From: JBNKFV01 sp050289485
Lineage (GTDB): Bacteria > Pseudomonadota > Gammaproteobacteria > Pseudomonadales > Cellvibrionaceae
Direction of reading: 5' to 3'
Length of the DNA stretch: 64,000 nt
Assembly (NCBI GenBank): GCA_050289485.1
Contig: JBNKFV010000017.1
Coordinates: 62,001-126,000 of the forward strand
Under the pieces are notes generated by a model. It had not been told where the DNA came from and ran no database searches. It saw only the letters and a program-made list of their open reading frames with translations. This document shows positions 35,664-43,789 of this stretch, piece after piece; position 1 is the first letter of the stretch; every line of letters begins with the position of its first letter. The position numbers and the translations under genes are program-made.

Positions 35664-35957
35664 ATGCGTTTTGAAACAGCTCAACTGCAAAACTTTCTGA
35701 AAATTACCGAAATGATGGTTCGCTATGCTCAGTCCCAACAATGGATCGAGCTCTGGGCATTACAGAATGAACGCAACAAACTTATGCCTAATGGTATCGA
35801 AGGTTACGAAAGCTCAGGGAGTTACGGTGAAATTGAAATCATCAACCTCGTCAGCTCGCTTGAAAACCAGATTCAACTGGCTGTAGAAGAAGCATCAGAC
35901 AGCATGGCCTCTATCACACAAATTCACCGAGCCATGGCCGGGCAGCACTCGCGCTAA
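35664..35957 (+). CDS. Small helical protein of unknown function
   Basis: 97 residues. It is predicted mostly alpha-helical, with a QWIELWALQNERNKLMP stretch and a C-terminal amphipathic helix (IEIINLVSSLENQIQLAVEEA). Size and helix pattern recall FliT-type flagellar chaperones, but no diagnostic residue supports that. CAGGAG lies 11 bases before the ATG at 35664. An in-frame start 54 bases upstream is possible. Confidence 0.6.
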   Translation: MRFETAQLQNFLKITEMMVRYAQSQQWIELWALQNERNKLMPNGIEGYESSGSYGEIEIINLVSSLENQIQLAVEEASDSMASITQIHRAMAGQHSR

Positions 35958-36126
35958 TCATAACCACAACGCTTTTCGGCAGACCACTGCCGCTTATCTT
36001 CATCACCCTCCAATTCTGGCCGGCAACCACTACCCGGTCAGCCTCAATTTATTTATAGTGCTACACGCGCCGACAACCGGCGCGGCAACGTATACTGCAC
36101 AACCACAAGACAAGATAGGATTAACC

Positions 36127-36510
36127 ATGTCTATTATCAACCACGTATTTATGGGCACGAACGACCTGCAAAAAGGCACTGCTTTCTACGATGCAGTACT
36201 TGGCGCATTAGAAACCAACAATTTAGGCCCCTTTGGCGATACGGCGATCATGTACGGCAAAGACAAGCCAGAATTCATATTAGGCCTGCCAGCCAATGGC
36301 GAGCCTGCCACCCAGGCCAACGGCGGCACCCTGGGTTTTGTCGCGCCCTCTCGGGCAGCGGTAGACCAGTTCCATGCCGCAGGCCTGGCAGCGGGTGGTA
36401 CTTGCGAAGGCGCTCCCGGCCCTCGTAAAGTCGCCCCAACCGCCTACGGCGCCTATCTGCGCGATCTCGACGGCAACAAAATTTGCGCCTTCTGTTTCAA
36501 ACCAGAATAA
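36127..36510 (+). CDS. VOC (glyoxalase/bleomycin-resistance fold) protein
   Basis: 127 residues. The paired beta-alpha-beta-beta-beta fold shows as INHVFMGTNDLQKGTAFYDAVLGAL at the start and AYLRDLDGNKICAFCFKPE at the end. His8 and the C-terminal acidic/aromatic positions are possible metal ligands. The AGGA site fixes ATG 36127. VOC proteins include lyases, dioxygenases and resistance proteins; the substrate cannot be assigned. Confidence 0.82.
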   Translation: MSIINHVFMGTNDLQKGTAFYDAVLGALETNNLGPFGDTAIMYGKDKPEFILGLPANGEPATQANGGTLGFVAPSRAAVDQFHAAGLAAGGTCEGAPGPRKVAPTAYGAYLRDLDGNKICAFCFKPE

Positions 36511-36619
36511 GTGCAGCCTGATGGCAGGTTGCATGGTAGCCTGCCTGCTGGCTTACGCTTCATGTTGTTTGGTTTTTAATCAGCCCGGCAACTTTACGGC
36601 ACAAACCCGGTTTTGACTA

Positions 36620-36647
36620 TTGACTCCCTTCTTCAAGCACCTAGAAT
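36620..36647 (+). promoter_or_regulatory. Candidate sigma-70 promoter of the tRNA-Cys/tRNA-Leu unit
   Basis: TTGACT at 36620-36625 and TAGAAT at 36642-36647 are separated by 16 bases, about 95 bases upstream of tRNA-Cys. Another TAGAAT at 36720-36725 lies closer but lacks a clear -35 box. Confidence 0.45.
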
Positions 36648-36741
36648 AGCGCCCTCGTTAGCTGTGTATGCGTTTTCGGTAAGTCTCAGAAAGTACTAGG
36701 TTTTTTCTGGCTTTTTCGATAGAATCCGCAGCTCTCAAAAA

Positions 36742-36815
36742 GGCGCGATAGCAAAGCGGTTATGCACTGGATTGCAAATCCACGTAGGCCGGTTCGACTC
36801 CGGCTCGCGCCTCCA
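36742..36815 (+). tRNA. tRNA-Cys (anticodon GCA)
   Basis: GGCGCGA pairs with TCGCGCC, with discriminator T and encoded CCA. The anticodon loop ATTGCAAAT gives GCA, and the T-arm GTTCGACTC is normal. 74 bases. It is followed 56 bp later by tRNA-Leu. Confidence 0.97.
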
Positions 36816-36871
36816 CTTTTATACCGAGCCATTGCCTTGCAATGGTTGAAGCATCTGCTTCGCCCTTCCCT

Positions 36872-36959
36872 GCCCGGGTGGTGGAATTGGTAGACACAGG
36901 GGACTTAAAATCCCCCGATCATTGCGATCGTGCCGGTTCAAGTCCGGCCCCGGGCACCA
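36872..36959 (+). tRNA. tRNA-Leu (anticodon TAA)
   Basis: GCCCGGG pairs with CCCGGGC, discriminator A and encoded CCA. The anticodon loop CTTAAAA in stem GGGGA/TCCCC gives TAA. Long variable arm (GATCATTGCGATCG). 88 bases. Its last 13 bases are copied again downstream at 37098. Confidence 0.97.
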
Positions 36960-37068
36960 CATACCCTACTATCGTAGCAATTACGCGGTAGCCTATAGAC
37001 CATCACTTCGTAGCATCAGCCGGACTATTCCAGTTAACGCTTTTTATGAGCGCTATGCGCAGTGATGC
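36947..37068 (+). repeat. Direct repeat copy 1: tRNA-Leu 3' end plus flank
   Basis: A 122-base block starts GCCCCGGGCACCACATACCC. The first 13 bases are the 3' end of tRNA-Leu(TAA). The second copy is at 37098-37219, 151 bases further on, with three substitutions (A/G, T/C and T/C). Confidence 0.93.
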
Positions 37069-37097
37069 GGTTACCGCTCGAGCAGTGCTCGAGCCCA

Positions 37098-37219
37098 GCC
37101 CCGGGCACCACATACCCTGCTATCGTAGCAATTACGCGGTAGCCCATAGACCATCACTTCGTAGCATCAGCCGGACTATTCCAGTTAACGCTTTTTATGA
37201 GCGCTACGCGCAGTGATGC
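37098..37219 (+). repeat. Direct repeat copy 2: duplicated tRNA 3' fragment plus flank
   Basis: Second copy of the 122-base block, including the last 13 bases of tRNA-Leu but no functional tRNA body. The 29 bases between copies contain a near-perfect palindrome GCTCGAGCA-G-TGCTCGAGC (37076-37094). After this copy, GCCTGGGTGGT at about 37234 resembles the 5' end of the tRNA (GCCCGGGTGGT). Decayed tandem tRNA units or an integration footprint could explain this. Confidence 0.9.
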
Positions 37220-37789
37220 CGTGCCGATACGCCACGCCTGGGTGGTCGACAAGCCGTACTGGAACAAATGAGATGAATCTCCCTGTGACAGGGAGAAAGG
37301 TAGTATATTTTCGTGGCACGTAACGATAAGTGCCCGGTTATTTCGCATAAAAAAAGCACGTCATTGAGAGTCGATCCAGCACCAATATTATGAACACCTG
37401 TTTGAATTAACTGATTCTGTTGTATTGACAAATAATACAGGGCTTTGAATCTATATGGCTGAAAAGTAAGATTGGTAACAATCACATCTGGATGAACCAC
37501 CAGCAATTGCTACCTCCATTTCAAGACTCAAAACTATTTCGTGAAGCCAATTCCGAAAAAGAGAATAAATTAGCTCAAATCTAGACTGACAGACGCCGTC
37601 TGAAAAATCGGTAACTGTCAGATAAAGTCTGAGCTACTACAACTTATCACTCTTGGCATTTGAGGCAGCCACGCTGATCTATGGCAAAACCATAATAACT
37701 GCCCCACTCACCATTTATTGCACATCTCGCAAAGATCAATGCGCTCTAAGGCCTTTAACCAATTGCGCCACCAGACATCTGTATATTGC
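37220..37789. other. Long intergenic region after the tRNA-flank repeat
   Basis: 570 bases without a supportable gene; the short open frames lack ribosome sites and family resemblance. The minus strand near 37741-37770 reads GGCGCAATTGGTTA, like a tRNA D-arm, but no full cloverleaf follows. It probably contains the terminator of the tRNA unit, which I could not pinpoint, and degraded DNA. Confidence 0.6.
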
Positions 37790-38386
37790 TTATTGTTCAT
37801 AGCTCGCAATAAAGTTTCGTTTCTGTTTGTTAATGAGAGGCGAAATCCATTTTATGAACCAAGGTACTTTGTAGCCGTGTTTGGATAGGTGTTTTCCCGC
37901 GAATGCATAGAGGCTATTTTTTCCTTTCACGCCATGGCCGTCTAACAAGCGGTTATAAAAATTGAACAGGCATACAATTGCGATAACATCTTCGACCGTT
38001 TTCTCTGCCCAACCTTTTGCGGTGATTTTATCTATATCCGATTTAACAACTCGGCTCGGGCTTAGGGTAAGCTTTTGCGCGTACCGTAATATGGGTTTTA
38101 AGCGCTCCATTATGTTGGCGTCATCAATACTTTTTAGTAAATTCTCGATGAGCTCTGGCTCTATGCCGAATTGTTCTGCTACAGCATTGTGAGAACCATA
38201 ACAAAACTGACATCCATTGAGTGCAGAGACAAACCCAGCGATCAGCTCCCTGTCCTTGAAGGACAATTCCGAGTCGCCACGCATAATATGTTGAGAAAAG
38301 GCATCCATCGGTGCAAACCTGGTACGGTTTCTCCAAGTGATGTCGGTAATATCACTGTCTTCGTTCAAAAAACTTAAATAACTCAT
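37790..38386 (-). CDS. AhpD-like / carboxymuconolactone decarboxylase family peroxidase-related protein
   Basis: 198 residues, all-helical fold. The redox motif CQFCYGSH (CxxC-x3-H) lies at about 60-67 in GFVSALNGCQFCYGSHNAVAEQFG, as in AhpD-like disulfide reductases/peroxidases. The ATG at 38386 has GGAG 6-7 bases upstream, unlike the ATG two codons before. It lies 45 bp downstream of the NmrA-like gene on the same strand, probably co-transcribed. Confidence 0.85.
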   Translation of the reverse strand: MSYLSFLNEDSDITDITWRNRTRFAPMDAFSQHIMRGDSELSFKDRELIAGFVSALNGCQFCYGSHNAVAEQFGIEPELIENLLKSIDDANIMERLKPILRYAQKLTLSPSRVVKSDIDKITAKGWAEKTVEDVIAIVCLFNFYNRLLDGHGVKGKNSLYAFAGKHLSKHGYKVPWFIKWISPLINKQKRNFIASYEQ

Positions 38387-38431
38387 AACCATCTCCGGCT
38401 TGCGGGTTAGATACTGACTACACACAAAATA

Positions 38432-39277
38432 TTAAGCAGAGTGCTTTTGCACCGCGCTATCCCAAACACCCGAGGCAAGCGTCTTCTGCACATAGGTTTT
38501 GAAGTCAGTTGCCGGGCGACCAAGCGCCTCTTCAACCCCTCTCATCACCCGGCTGTTTCTGCCGTCGAACACCTCGGTAAACAGCTCATTCAGCAGCCAT
38601 TGATAATCTTTCGGCACGCCCTGCTCGTCCAAGGCCTCAATGTAAGCCTCAACAGGAACGGGAGTGTATTTCACAGGCCGGCCCAAGGCCTCGGAGATCT
38701 CGTCCACACATTGGGCAAAATTCAGTGCGCGCGGACCGGTGAGTTCATAGAGCTTATTGCGGTGGCGGGAATCGGTTAACGTCGCCACCGCCACATCGGC
38801 AATATCGTCGGCATCCACAAACGGCTCAACCGTATCCGTTGCGGGTAGCACCAGCTCACCGGCCAGAATGCCATCCAACATGAAGTTCTCACTGAAGTTC
38901 TGATTAAACCAGCTGCAGCGGACAATATTCCATGCGATGCCGCTGGTAATGAGTGCATCCTCGGCACGTTGCGCCCCCTCCTCCCCGCGGCCGGAAAGCA
39001 ACACCACATGCTCTATTCCGACATCTGCCGCCACTTGAACAAAGGCCCGAATAGTTGACTCGGCACGCGGCACGGCAAGATCAGGTTGATAAGTGACATA
39101 GGCGCTACGCACACCCTGAATAGCGGCGCGCCAGGTGGTTGGGTCATCCCAGTCAAAGGCCGGCGTCGTTGAGCGGGAAACCGGGCGTGTCGCATAGCCT
39201 AAGGACTGTAGGCGCTGGTTCACACGGGCGCCGGTTTTACCGTTTTTTCCGATGATAAGAATGGGGCTGTTTTTCAT
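38432..39277 (-). CDS. NmrA-like NAD(P)-binding oxidoreductase (atypical SDR)
   Basis: 281 residues. The nucleotide site ILIIGKNGKTGARVNQRL is a variant GxxGxxG. The family body has HVVLLSGRGEEGAQRAEDALITSGIAWNIVRCSWFNQNFSE and PFVDADDIADVAVATL. This class includes quinone reductase QorB and redox sensors such as NmrA. GC content looks higher than in the neighbouring blocks. It diverges from the AraC regulator at 39449. Confidence 0.87.
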   Translation of the reverse strand: MKNSPILIIGKNGKTGARVNQRLQSLGYATRPVSRSTTPAFDWDDPTTWRAAIQGVRSAYVTYQPDLAVPRAESTIRAFVQVAADVGIEHVVLLSGRGEEGAQRAEDALITSGIAWNIVRCSWFNQNFSENFMLDGILAGELVLPATDTVEPFVDADDIADVAVATLTDSRHRNKLYELTGPRALNFAQCVDEISEALGRPVKYTPVPVEAYIEALDEQGVPKDYQWLLNELFTEVFDGRNSRVMRGVEEALGRPATDFKTYVQKTLASGVWDSAVQKHSA

Positions 39278-39448
39278 AGCAATGGTCTCCTGAGTAGCTT
39301 GTTGCTCGTCTCAATAAGCGATGTGCTCATTGTTAAAACAATTATGGGCCGCCCTCTCAAGACCAACAATCACAGAAAGTCCATATTAATTTGCCATTCG
39401 TCCATAACGTCTAGATTTAATATCAAAATATGACAGAATAACCATACT

Positions 39449-40405
39449 ATGCGTACCGAAGCCCACATACCTGCCACGAGCGACCCGCTCGGCGAAACCC
39501 TGCAGCAGCTACGGCTAACCGGCAGCCTCTACTGTCGCTCTGAGCTAACTGCACCGTGGGGTATCGATCTCCCCCCCTTTGATGACTGTATGATGTTTCA
39601 CATCGTCACCCAAGGGCACTGCTGGTTACAGGTAAAGGGCCAAGAGCCGCGCCTGATGCAACAGGGAAGTCTGGTGCTAGTACCGCATGGCCACGGCCAC
39701 TGCCTACGCAGCCGCCCGGAAGATGAAGTCATACCCCTGTTCGACATACCGGTTGAGAAGGTCAGTGATCGCTACGAAATCATGCGTTACGGCGGAGGCG
39801 GCGAGGCGACCCACCTCACCTGCTGCGTCATGCGCTTCGATCACGCCGCCGGCCAAAAGCTGGTCTCGCTATTGCCCAAGGTATTACATATCAACAGCCT
39901 AATGGAGGATGAAGAGAGCTGGTTGCAGAGCACACTACGATTTATTGCGCGCGAGGCCAAAGCACTGCGTCCCGGCAGCGAAACCGTCATCACCCACCTG
40001 GCGGACATTCTCGTAGTCCAAGCCATTCGCGCGTGGATCGACACCGCACCCGAAGTGGAACAAGGCTGGATCGCCGCGCTACGTGACATACAAGTGGGTA
40101 AAGCCTTAGCCACCATCCATAGCCAACCGGAAAAAGCGTGGAGCGTCGCCTCACTCGCCAAAGAGGTTGGCATGTCGCGCTCCGGCTTCTCCGCCCGCTT
40201 TACCCAGTTGGTCGGCGAACCGGCCATGCGCTACCTCACCCAGTGGCGCATGCAACTCGCTCGCGTACAACTCAAAGAGACCCCAGATTCGCTTTCAATC
40301 CTCGCCGAGCGGCTCGGCTATCAATCGGAAGCGGCGTTTTGCCGGGCCTTCAAACGGGAGTTTGGTGTATCACCTGGGAGCGTACGTGGTGGAGGTTTGG
40401 GATAG
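39449..40405 (+). CDS. AraC-family regulator with N-terminal cupin
   Basis: 318 residues. The N-terminal ligand-binding cupin (MMFHIVTQGHCWLQVKGQEPRLMQQGSLVLVPHGHGH) precedes two C-terminal helix-turn-helix motifs (VASLAKEVGMSRSGFSARFTQLVGEP and LSILAERLGYQSEAAFCRAFKREFG). This is the cupin_6 type often found next to, and controlling, a divergent oxidoreductase. Here that is the NmrA-like/AhpD-like pair, by inference. The 171-bp gap should hold the shared operators. Confidence 0.88.
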   Translation: MRTEAHIPATSDPLGETLQQLRLTGSLYCRSELTAPWGIDLPPFDDCMMFHIVTQGHCWLQVKGQEPRLMQQGSLVLVPHGHGHCLRSRPEDEVIPLFDIPVEKVSDRYEIMRYGGGGEATHLTCCVMRFDHAAGQKLVSLLPKVLHINSLMEDEESWLQSTLRFIAREAKALRPGSETVITHLADILVVQAIRAWIDTAPEVEQGWIAALRDIQVGKALATIHSQPEKAWSVASLAKEVGMSRSGFSARFTQLVGEPAMRYLTQWRMQLARVQLKETPDSLSILAERLGYQSEAAFCRAFKREFGVSPGSVRGGGLG

Positions 40406-40828
40406 TTTCTGGAGGGGTAGCTTCTTGAGGGGAGTATCTTTATTAACTCGACCAAGAGCGGACGTTATCGTTAATTGAGTTTGCCGGTATTTTTCAACCG
40501 AAGGATTGTCATCTTGCCTGCTAAATCCCCCCAAAATAAACCGGGCTTCCCGTAACGCTTTTAAAGCAAGCGGTGAAGCGATATTCGTTATTTGCTCCTC
40601 CCCTGCGCCGTATTTATCAACCATTAACGTTAAGCTTTAGTATATTTTGCGAGAACCTTCTCTTTGGAAGAAGCCATTTGGGATTCAAGGGATACTTTTC
40701 TCATATCGGACTCGTTAGATTGAACCAGAGATTACGCGTAATTCTAGAGCATAAACGTTGAAATTCAGCACCCTTATCTTGTATAACGTATTGATTTTTT
40801 AGTAATTACCAATTCCCAAACCACGCCC
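40406..40828. other. Intergenic region, no supported gene
   Basis: 423 bases. A minus-strand open frame of 84 codons (40370-40624, starting MVDKYGAGEEQITNIA) has protein-like composition but no ribosome site or recognisable family, and it overlaps the AraC gene end. I leave it uncalled. No strong hairpin seen. Confidence 0.5.
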
Positions 40829-41476
40829 CTATTTCCTATATTTCTCAATCGAAACGACCTTCTCAGATCCATCCCAAGCCGGCTTATTATCAGCCTCTGC
40901 ACCTTTAGTATCAGTCTTGGCATCCTTAGCCAGCTCATCCAACAACGCAAGCATCGCCTCGTTAGGCCGAATATAATCTTTCATGCCCTTAATCTTAGTA
41001 AGCATTTCAGAAAGTCCTGCCCCCATTCGGTATGCACTAACGTCTGAGAGAGGAATATTTTGCTGGGCAAGTATATGCTCAATATCGCCAACCCGCTGAG
41101 TGCTGGTGCTTTGCACCGATCGATTACAGTCACTGTCAAACCGCAACGGCCGTAACGCATTCGCGGCGGCTTTCATCTGCGCATCATCCGCCCCTGCTTT
41201 CAACAGCGTATTCATAAAGCCGTCTTCAAAATGCCAGGCCAATTCGGCAAAGTCAGGCTTACGCAGCTCTTTTAGAAACACCGGGAAGCGTGTGGCATCG
41301 TGCACAAACAAAATGCAGTTATGCCGCTGCAGAGTAAACAAATTTGCGTGCCAGTCGCCCAAAGGCGAATCAGTATCTGCCAGGCTACTGACGCTCGATC
41401 GCTTGTTGATGAGCGTTCCGTTCTCATCAAGGGGTAACTTAGCAAACAGCTTTTTGGTTGAGTGAATTTTGATCAC
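40829..41476 (-). CDS. DUF6933-like protein of unknown function
   Basis: 215 residues. It begins MIKIHSTKKLFAKLP and contains LGDWHANLFTLQRHNCILFVHDATRFPVFL, the pattern I associate with DUF6933. The C-terminal third is helical and charged, ending EKVVSIEKYRK. No membrane segment or signal peptide. No catalytic residues recognised. It sits among genes that look acquired. Confidence 0.65.
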   Translation of the reverse strand: MIKIHSTKKLFAKLPLDENGTLINKRSSVSSLADTDSPLGDWHANLFTLQRHNCILFVHDATRFPVFLKELRKPDFAELAWHFEDGFMNTLLKAGADDAQMKAAANALRPLRFDSDCNRSVQSTSTQRVGDIEHILAQQNIPLSDVSAYRMGAGLSEMLTKIKGMKDYIRPNEAMLALLDELAKDAKTDTKGAEADNKPAWDGSEKVVSIEKYRK

Positions 41477-41809
41477 TGGTTTTATACCTCCTCAAACAGG
41501 GCTAACTGGCAACAGCAATATTCGACTATTTTGCCAGCAAAAAACGCTATCGGCGGCCAAACTTTACCCAAACAAATCCGAACCACACAACCCCTCCAAA
41601 AGTACCACATTAATCCTTGAGGCCTGCCCCATATTCCCCTATTGTCTCACTACTAGTGAGCACCCAAACCTTAACTGATCAAATACCAACCATCGCCGAG
41701 ATGGCCAGATACCTTAAGTTGCCAATAAACCGCTTACGGCCTCGCTTCAGAGGGCAAGTTGCCGGCTTAACTGCTTGCTACGCAAGCAGTAACAATCTTC
41801 ATTTCATAT
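41477..41809. other. Intergenic region with hairpin downstream of alkB
   Basis: 333 bases. A hairpin ACTGCTTGC / GCAAGCAGT with loop TAC lies at 41770-41790, 20 bases past the alkB stop, without a T run. CTCACTA-C-TAGTGAG is another short palindrome near 41646. No gene is supported. Confidence 0.55.
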
Positions 41810-42436
41810 CTATGCTGAAGCAGTAAGCTGTTTAGCCACAGTACGAAAAGTTAAATTAATGCGCGGTGTATGTATGGTTTTCGTCGGTGGCAAGCGGTGA
41901 AGCCAATGGCTTTGTGTAACGCCTTTCATCACCAGTAAACTACCATGCGCCAGTACTGTTGAGATCGTTTCTTTGGTTCTCTTGTGTTTGAATGCAAATT
42001 TTCGCTCTGCACCAAAACTGAGTGAGCCTATAGCGCCATGCTTTTTTAAGTCTTTTTCTGCATCACTATGCCAGGCCATCCCTTCACTACCCTCGTGATA
42101 GAGATTTAGCAGGCAGGAGTTATAGGTTTCGTTGCTTTCTCGTTCGACAATCGCTTTTATTTCCAATAGGATTTTAGTCCATGGCAAAGCGTCTTTGGTC
42201 ACTTTTGAGTAAGTGTAAGAAAAAGCTTCATCTGCATACCAGGCCACTTTGCGCCTTGTGGTGATTTTTTTGCCAAAAATAATGGCTTCGTCATTCTGCC
42301 AATCAACTTCGTGCATTAACTGTTCAAAATAATAGTCGGCAACCTCCCGCGAAAGGATTGGCCCGTAGTAATTAACTATGCCATCGTAAGGTAGAAGGTT
42401 TAGCCGTTGCCCTTCTAGCGATTCAAACAGATCCAT
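41810..42436 (-). CDS. AlkB-type alpha-ketoglutarate-dependent DNA repair dioxygenase
   Basis: 208 residues. The iron ligands are His123 and Asp125 (AWHSDAE) and His180 (HWLHRLP). The 2-oxoglutarate arginines are Arg192 and Arg198 (PRINLTFR). NLYHEGSEGMAWHSD and the HWLHRLPPTK region resemble the ALKBH2/3 branch more than E. coli AlkB. It repairs 1-methyladenine and 3-methylcytosine by oxidative demethylation. The ATG at 42436 overlaps the end of the Ada-like gene by 14 bp, so the two are co-translated. Confidence 0.9.
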   Translation of the reverse strand: MDLFESLEGQRLNLLPYDGIVNYYGPILSREVADYYFEQLMHEVDWQNDEAIIFGKKITTRRKVAWYADEAFSYTYSKVTKDALPWTKILLEIKAIVERESNETYNSCLLNLYHEGSEGMAWHSDAEKDLKKHGAIGSLSFGAERKFAFKHKRTKETISTVLAHGSLLVMKGVTQSHWLHRLPPTKTIHTPRINLTFRTVAKQLTASA

Positions 42437-43298
42437 CGCAATCACTTTGCTCGTCTAGCTTTGCAGCTTCCCAGCCGATAATGGCGGCTTTTTTGTTGTT
42501 ACCCCACATATACCCACCAATGCCGCCACTGCTTTGAATCACACGGTGGCAAGGAATCAGAAAGGCGACAGGGTTGCTGCCAATAGCAGTGCCAACAGCG
42601 CGAGAGGCACTGGGTTTTTCTATACTTCGTGCAATATCGCTGTAGGTCGCTAAACGCCCCTTTGGAATTTTGAGCAGGCTCTCCCAGACTTTTAGCTGAA
42701 ACGGAGTACCAGCTAAATGTAATTTGATGCGATCTAGCTGCTGCCAGTCTTTTTGAAAAATAAACAAGGCATCTTGCTGGAATGTATCGGTAAGTTGGTG
42801 ATAAGTGGCATTGGGAAAACGCTTTTGTAAGTCGTTAAAGGCTTTGCTCTCATCTTCTTCAAAAAACATATGGCAAACCCCTTTTGGGGTGGAGGCAATA
42901 ATGAGCCGCCCAAATGGACTTTCGGCAAAACAATAATTAATCGTTAAATTGGCACCACCCTGCTTAAATTCACCCGGTGTCATACCTTCAATGGTTACAA
43001 ATAGGTCATGTAACCGGTTGATACCCGATAACCCGGTTTCGTAGGCTACATCTGCCAATGTCATCGGCTTTTTTAGCAGCGCCTTGGCGTACCCCAAACT
43101 GATGTACTGCATAAATTTTTTAGGGCTAACACCAGCCCATTGGCTAAACATGCGCTGAAAATGAAACGGGCTAACGTGAATTGCAGCAGCGATCTCGTCC
43201 AGGGAAGGTTGTGACTGAAAATTCTCACGAATAAAGTGAATCGCTTTTTCGATTCGCTCATAGTCAATTTTTTGCTGGTTAATATTGGTCATCTTCAC
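42423..43298 (-). CDS. Ada-like AraC regulator fused to O6-alkylguanine-DNA alkyltransferase
   Basis: 291 residues. The N-terminal AraC helix-turn-helix domain (about 12-112, with LDEIAAAIHVSPFHFQRMFSQWAGVSPKKF) is joined to an alkyltransferase (about 120-285). The latter has acceptor Cys250 in FLIPCHRVIQ and GRLATYSDIA. The N-terminal zinc-binding phosphotriester-sensing domain of classical Ada is absent, so activation must differ. The first start is GTG at 43298 with AGGG six bases upstream; ATG at 43292 is the alternative. It forms an operon with the AlkB-type gene. Confidence 0.9.
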   Translation of the reverse strand: MKMTNINQQKIDYERIEKAIHFIRENFQSQPSLDEIAAAIHVSPFHFQRMFSQWAGVSPKKFMQYISLGYAKALLKKPMTLADVAYETGLSGINRLHDLFVTIEGMTPGEFKQGGANLTINYCFAESPFGRLIIASTPKGVCHMFFEEDESKAFNDLQKRFPNATYHQLTDTFQQDALFIFQKDWQQLDRIKLHLAGTPFQLKVWESLLKIPKGRLATYSDIARSIEKPSASRAVGTAIGSNPVAFLIPCHRVIQSSGGIGGYMWGNNKKAAIIGWEAAKLDEQSDCDGSV

Positions 43299-43657
43299 AC
43301 CGTGCCCTGCCTTCGGTTATCACCTGATTGACTCGCCCTGATAGCAAAGGTAATCCAGCCAAATGCAGCTGTCTTTTTCATTTTCTTTCTATTGTGCTCA
43401 AGAGACTAATATAAAGGTGTTAAGCTGGCGATAAAAACCTGTTTCTTGCTATATCTTGCAAACCGCCCTGCTTGCGAAGGTTGCCCCATGCCAACAGGCG
43501 TTTAGGAACCATCGCGCAATGCCTGGTATGTGGTCTTTTCGTGGGAGTTCGAAAGGGAAATAACAAACCTTTATTTGCCACCGACCTGCAACACAGCCAA
43601 AGATATAGCGTAACGTTTACGCGAGAGAAGTTTTCACGAATTCAGACTCCACAAACA

Positions 43658-43683
43658 TGTCAGGCTGCAATTGCAGCCTGACA
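43658..43683. repeat. 26-bp perfect palindrome
   Basis: TGTCAGGCTGCAA joined to its exact complement, with no loop. As RNA it would form a hairpin with a small opened loop. There is no T run on either strand, so an operator or a secondary transcript end are both possible. Confidence 0.6.
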
Positions 43684-43743
43684 ATGAGAGTTTACTAACC
43701 TGTAATGCATGCCGCCCATTGACAGCACTGTGAAAAACCGCTG

Positions 43744-43779
43744 TACACGGTAGTACTCAAATGTGAGTACTACCGTGTA
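43744..43779 (-). terminator. Long hairpin after the acidic lipoprotein gene
   Basis: TACACGGTAGTACTCA pairs perfectly over 16 bp with its complement around a 4-base loop, 10 bases past the stop codon. On the minus strand a run GGTTTTT comes about 8 bases after the stem, so this is an imperfect terminator or an mRNA-protecting hairpin. Confidence 0.6.
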
Positions 43780-43789
43780 TTTAATACAT

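Larger units (their letters stand above)
43299..43789. other. Intergenic region with two perfect inverted repeats
   Basis: 491 bases between the Ada-like gene and the lipoprotein gene. Apart from the two inverted repeats listed separately, a plus-strand open frame of 69 codons (43472-43681) ends in the first palindrome and looks spurious. Confidence 0.55.

Noticed and set aside
37738..37776. Minus-strand tRNA-like 5' half (GGCGCAATTGGTTA then AGAGCGC)
   Set aside because: The D-arm looks right, but no matching acceptor 3' strand, T-arm GTTCGAATC or CCA follows. It may be a remnant or chance.
40370..40624. 84-codon minus-strand open frame
   Set aside because: Plausible amino-acid composition but no ribosome binding site, no family and overlap with the AraC gene end.
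43472..43681. 69-codon plus-strand open frame in the gap before the lipoprotein gene
   Set aside because: No ribosome site, runs into the palindrome and resembles no family.
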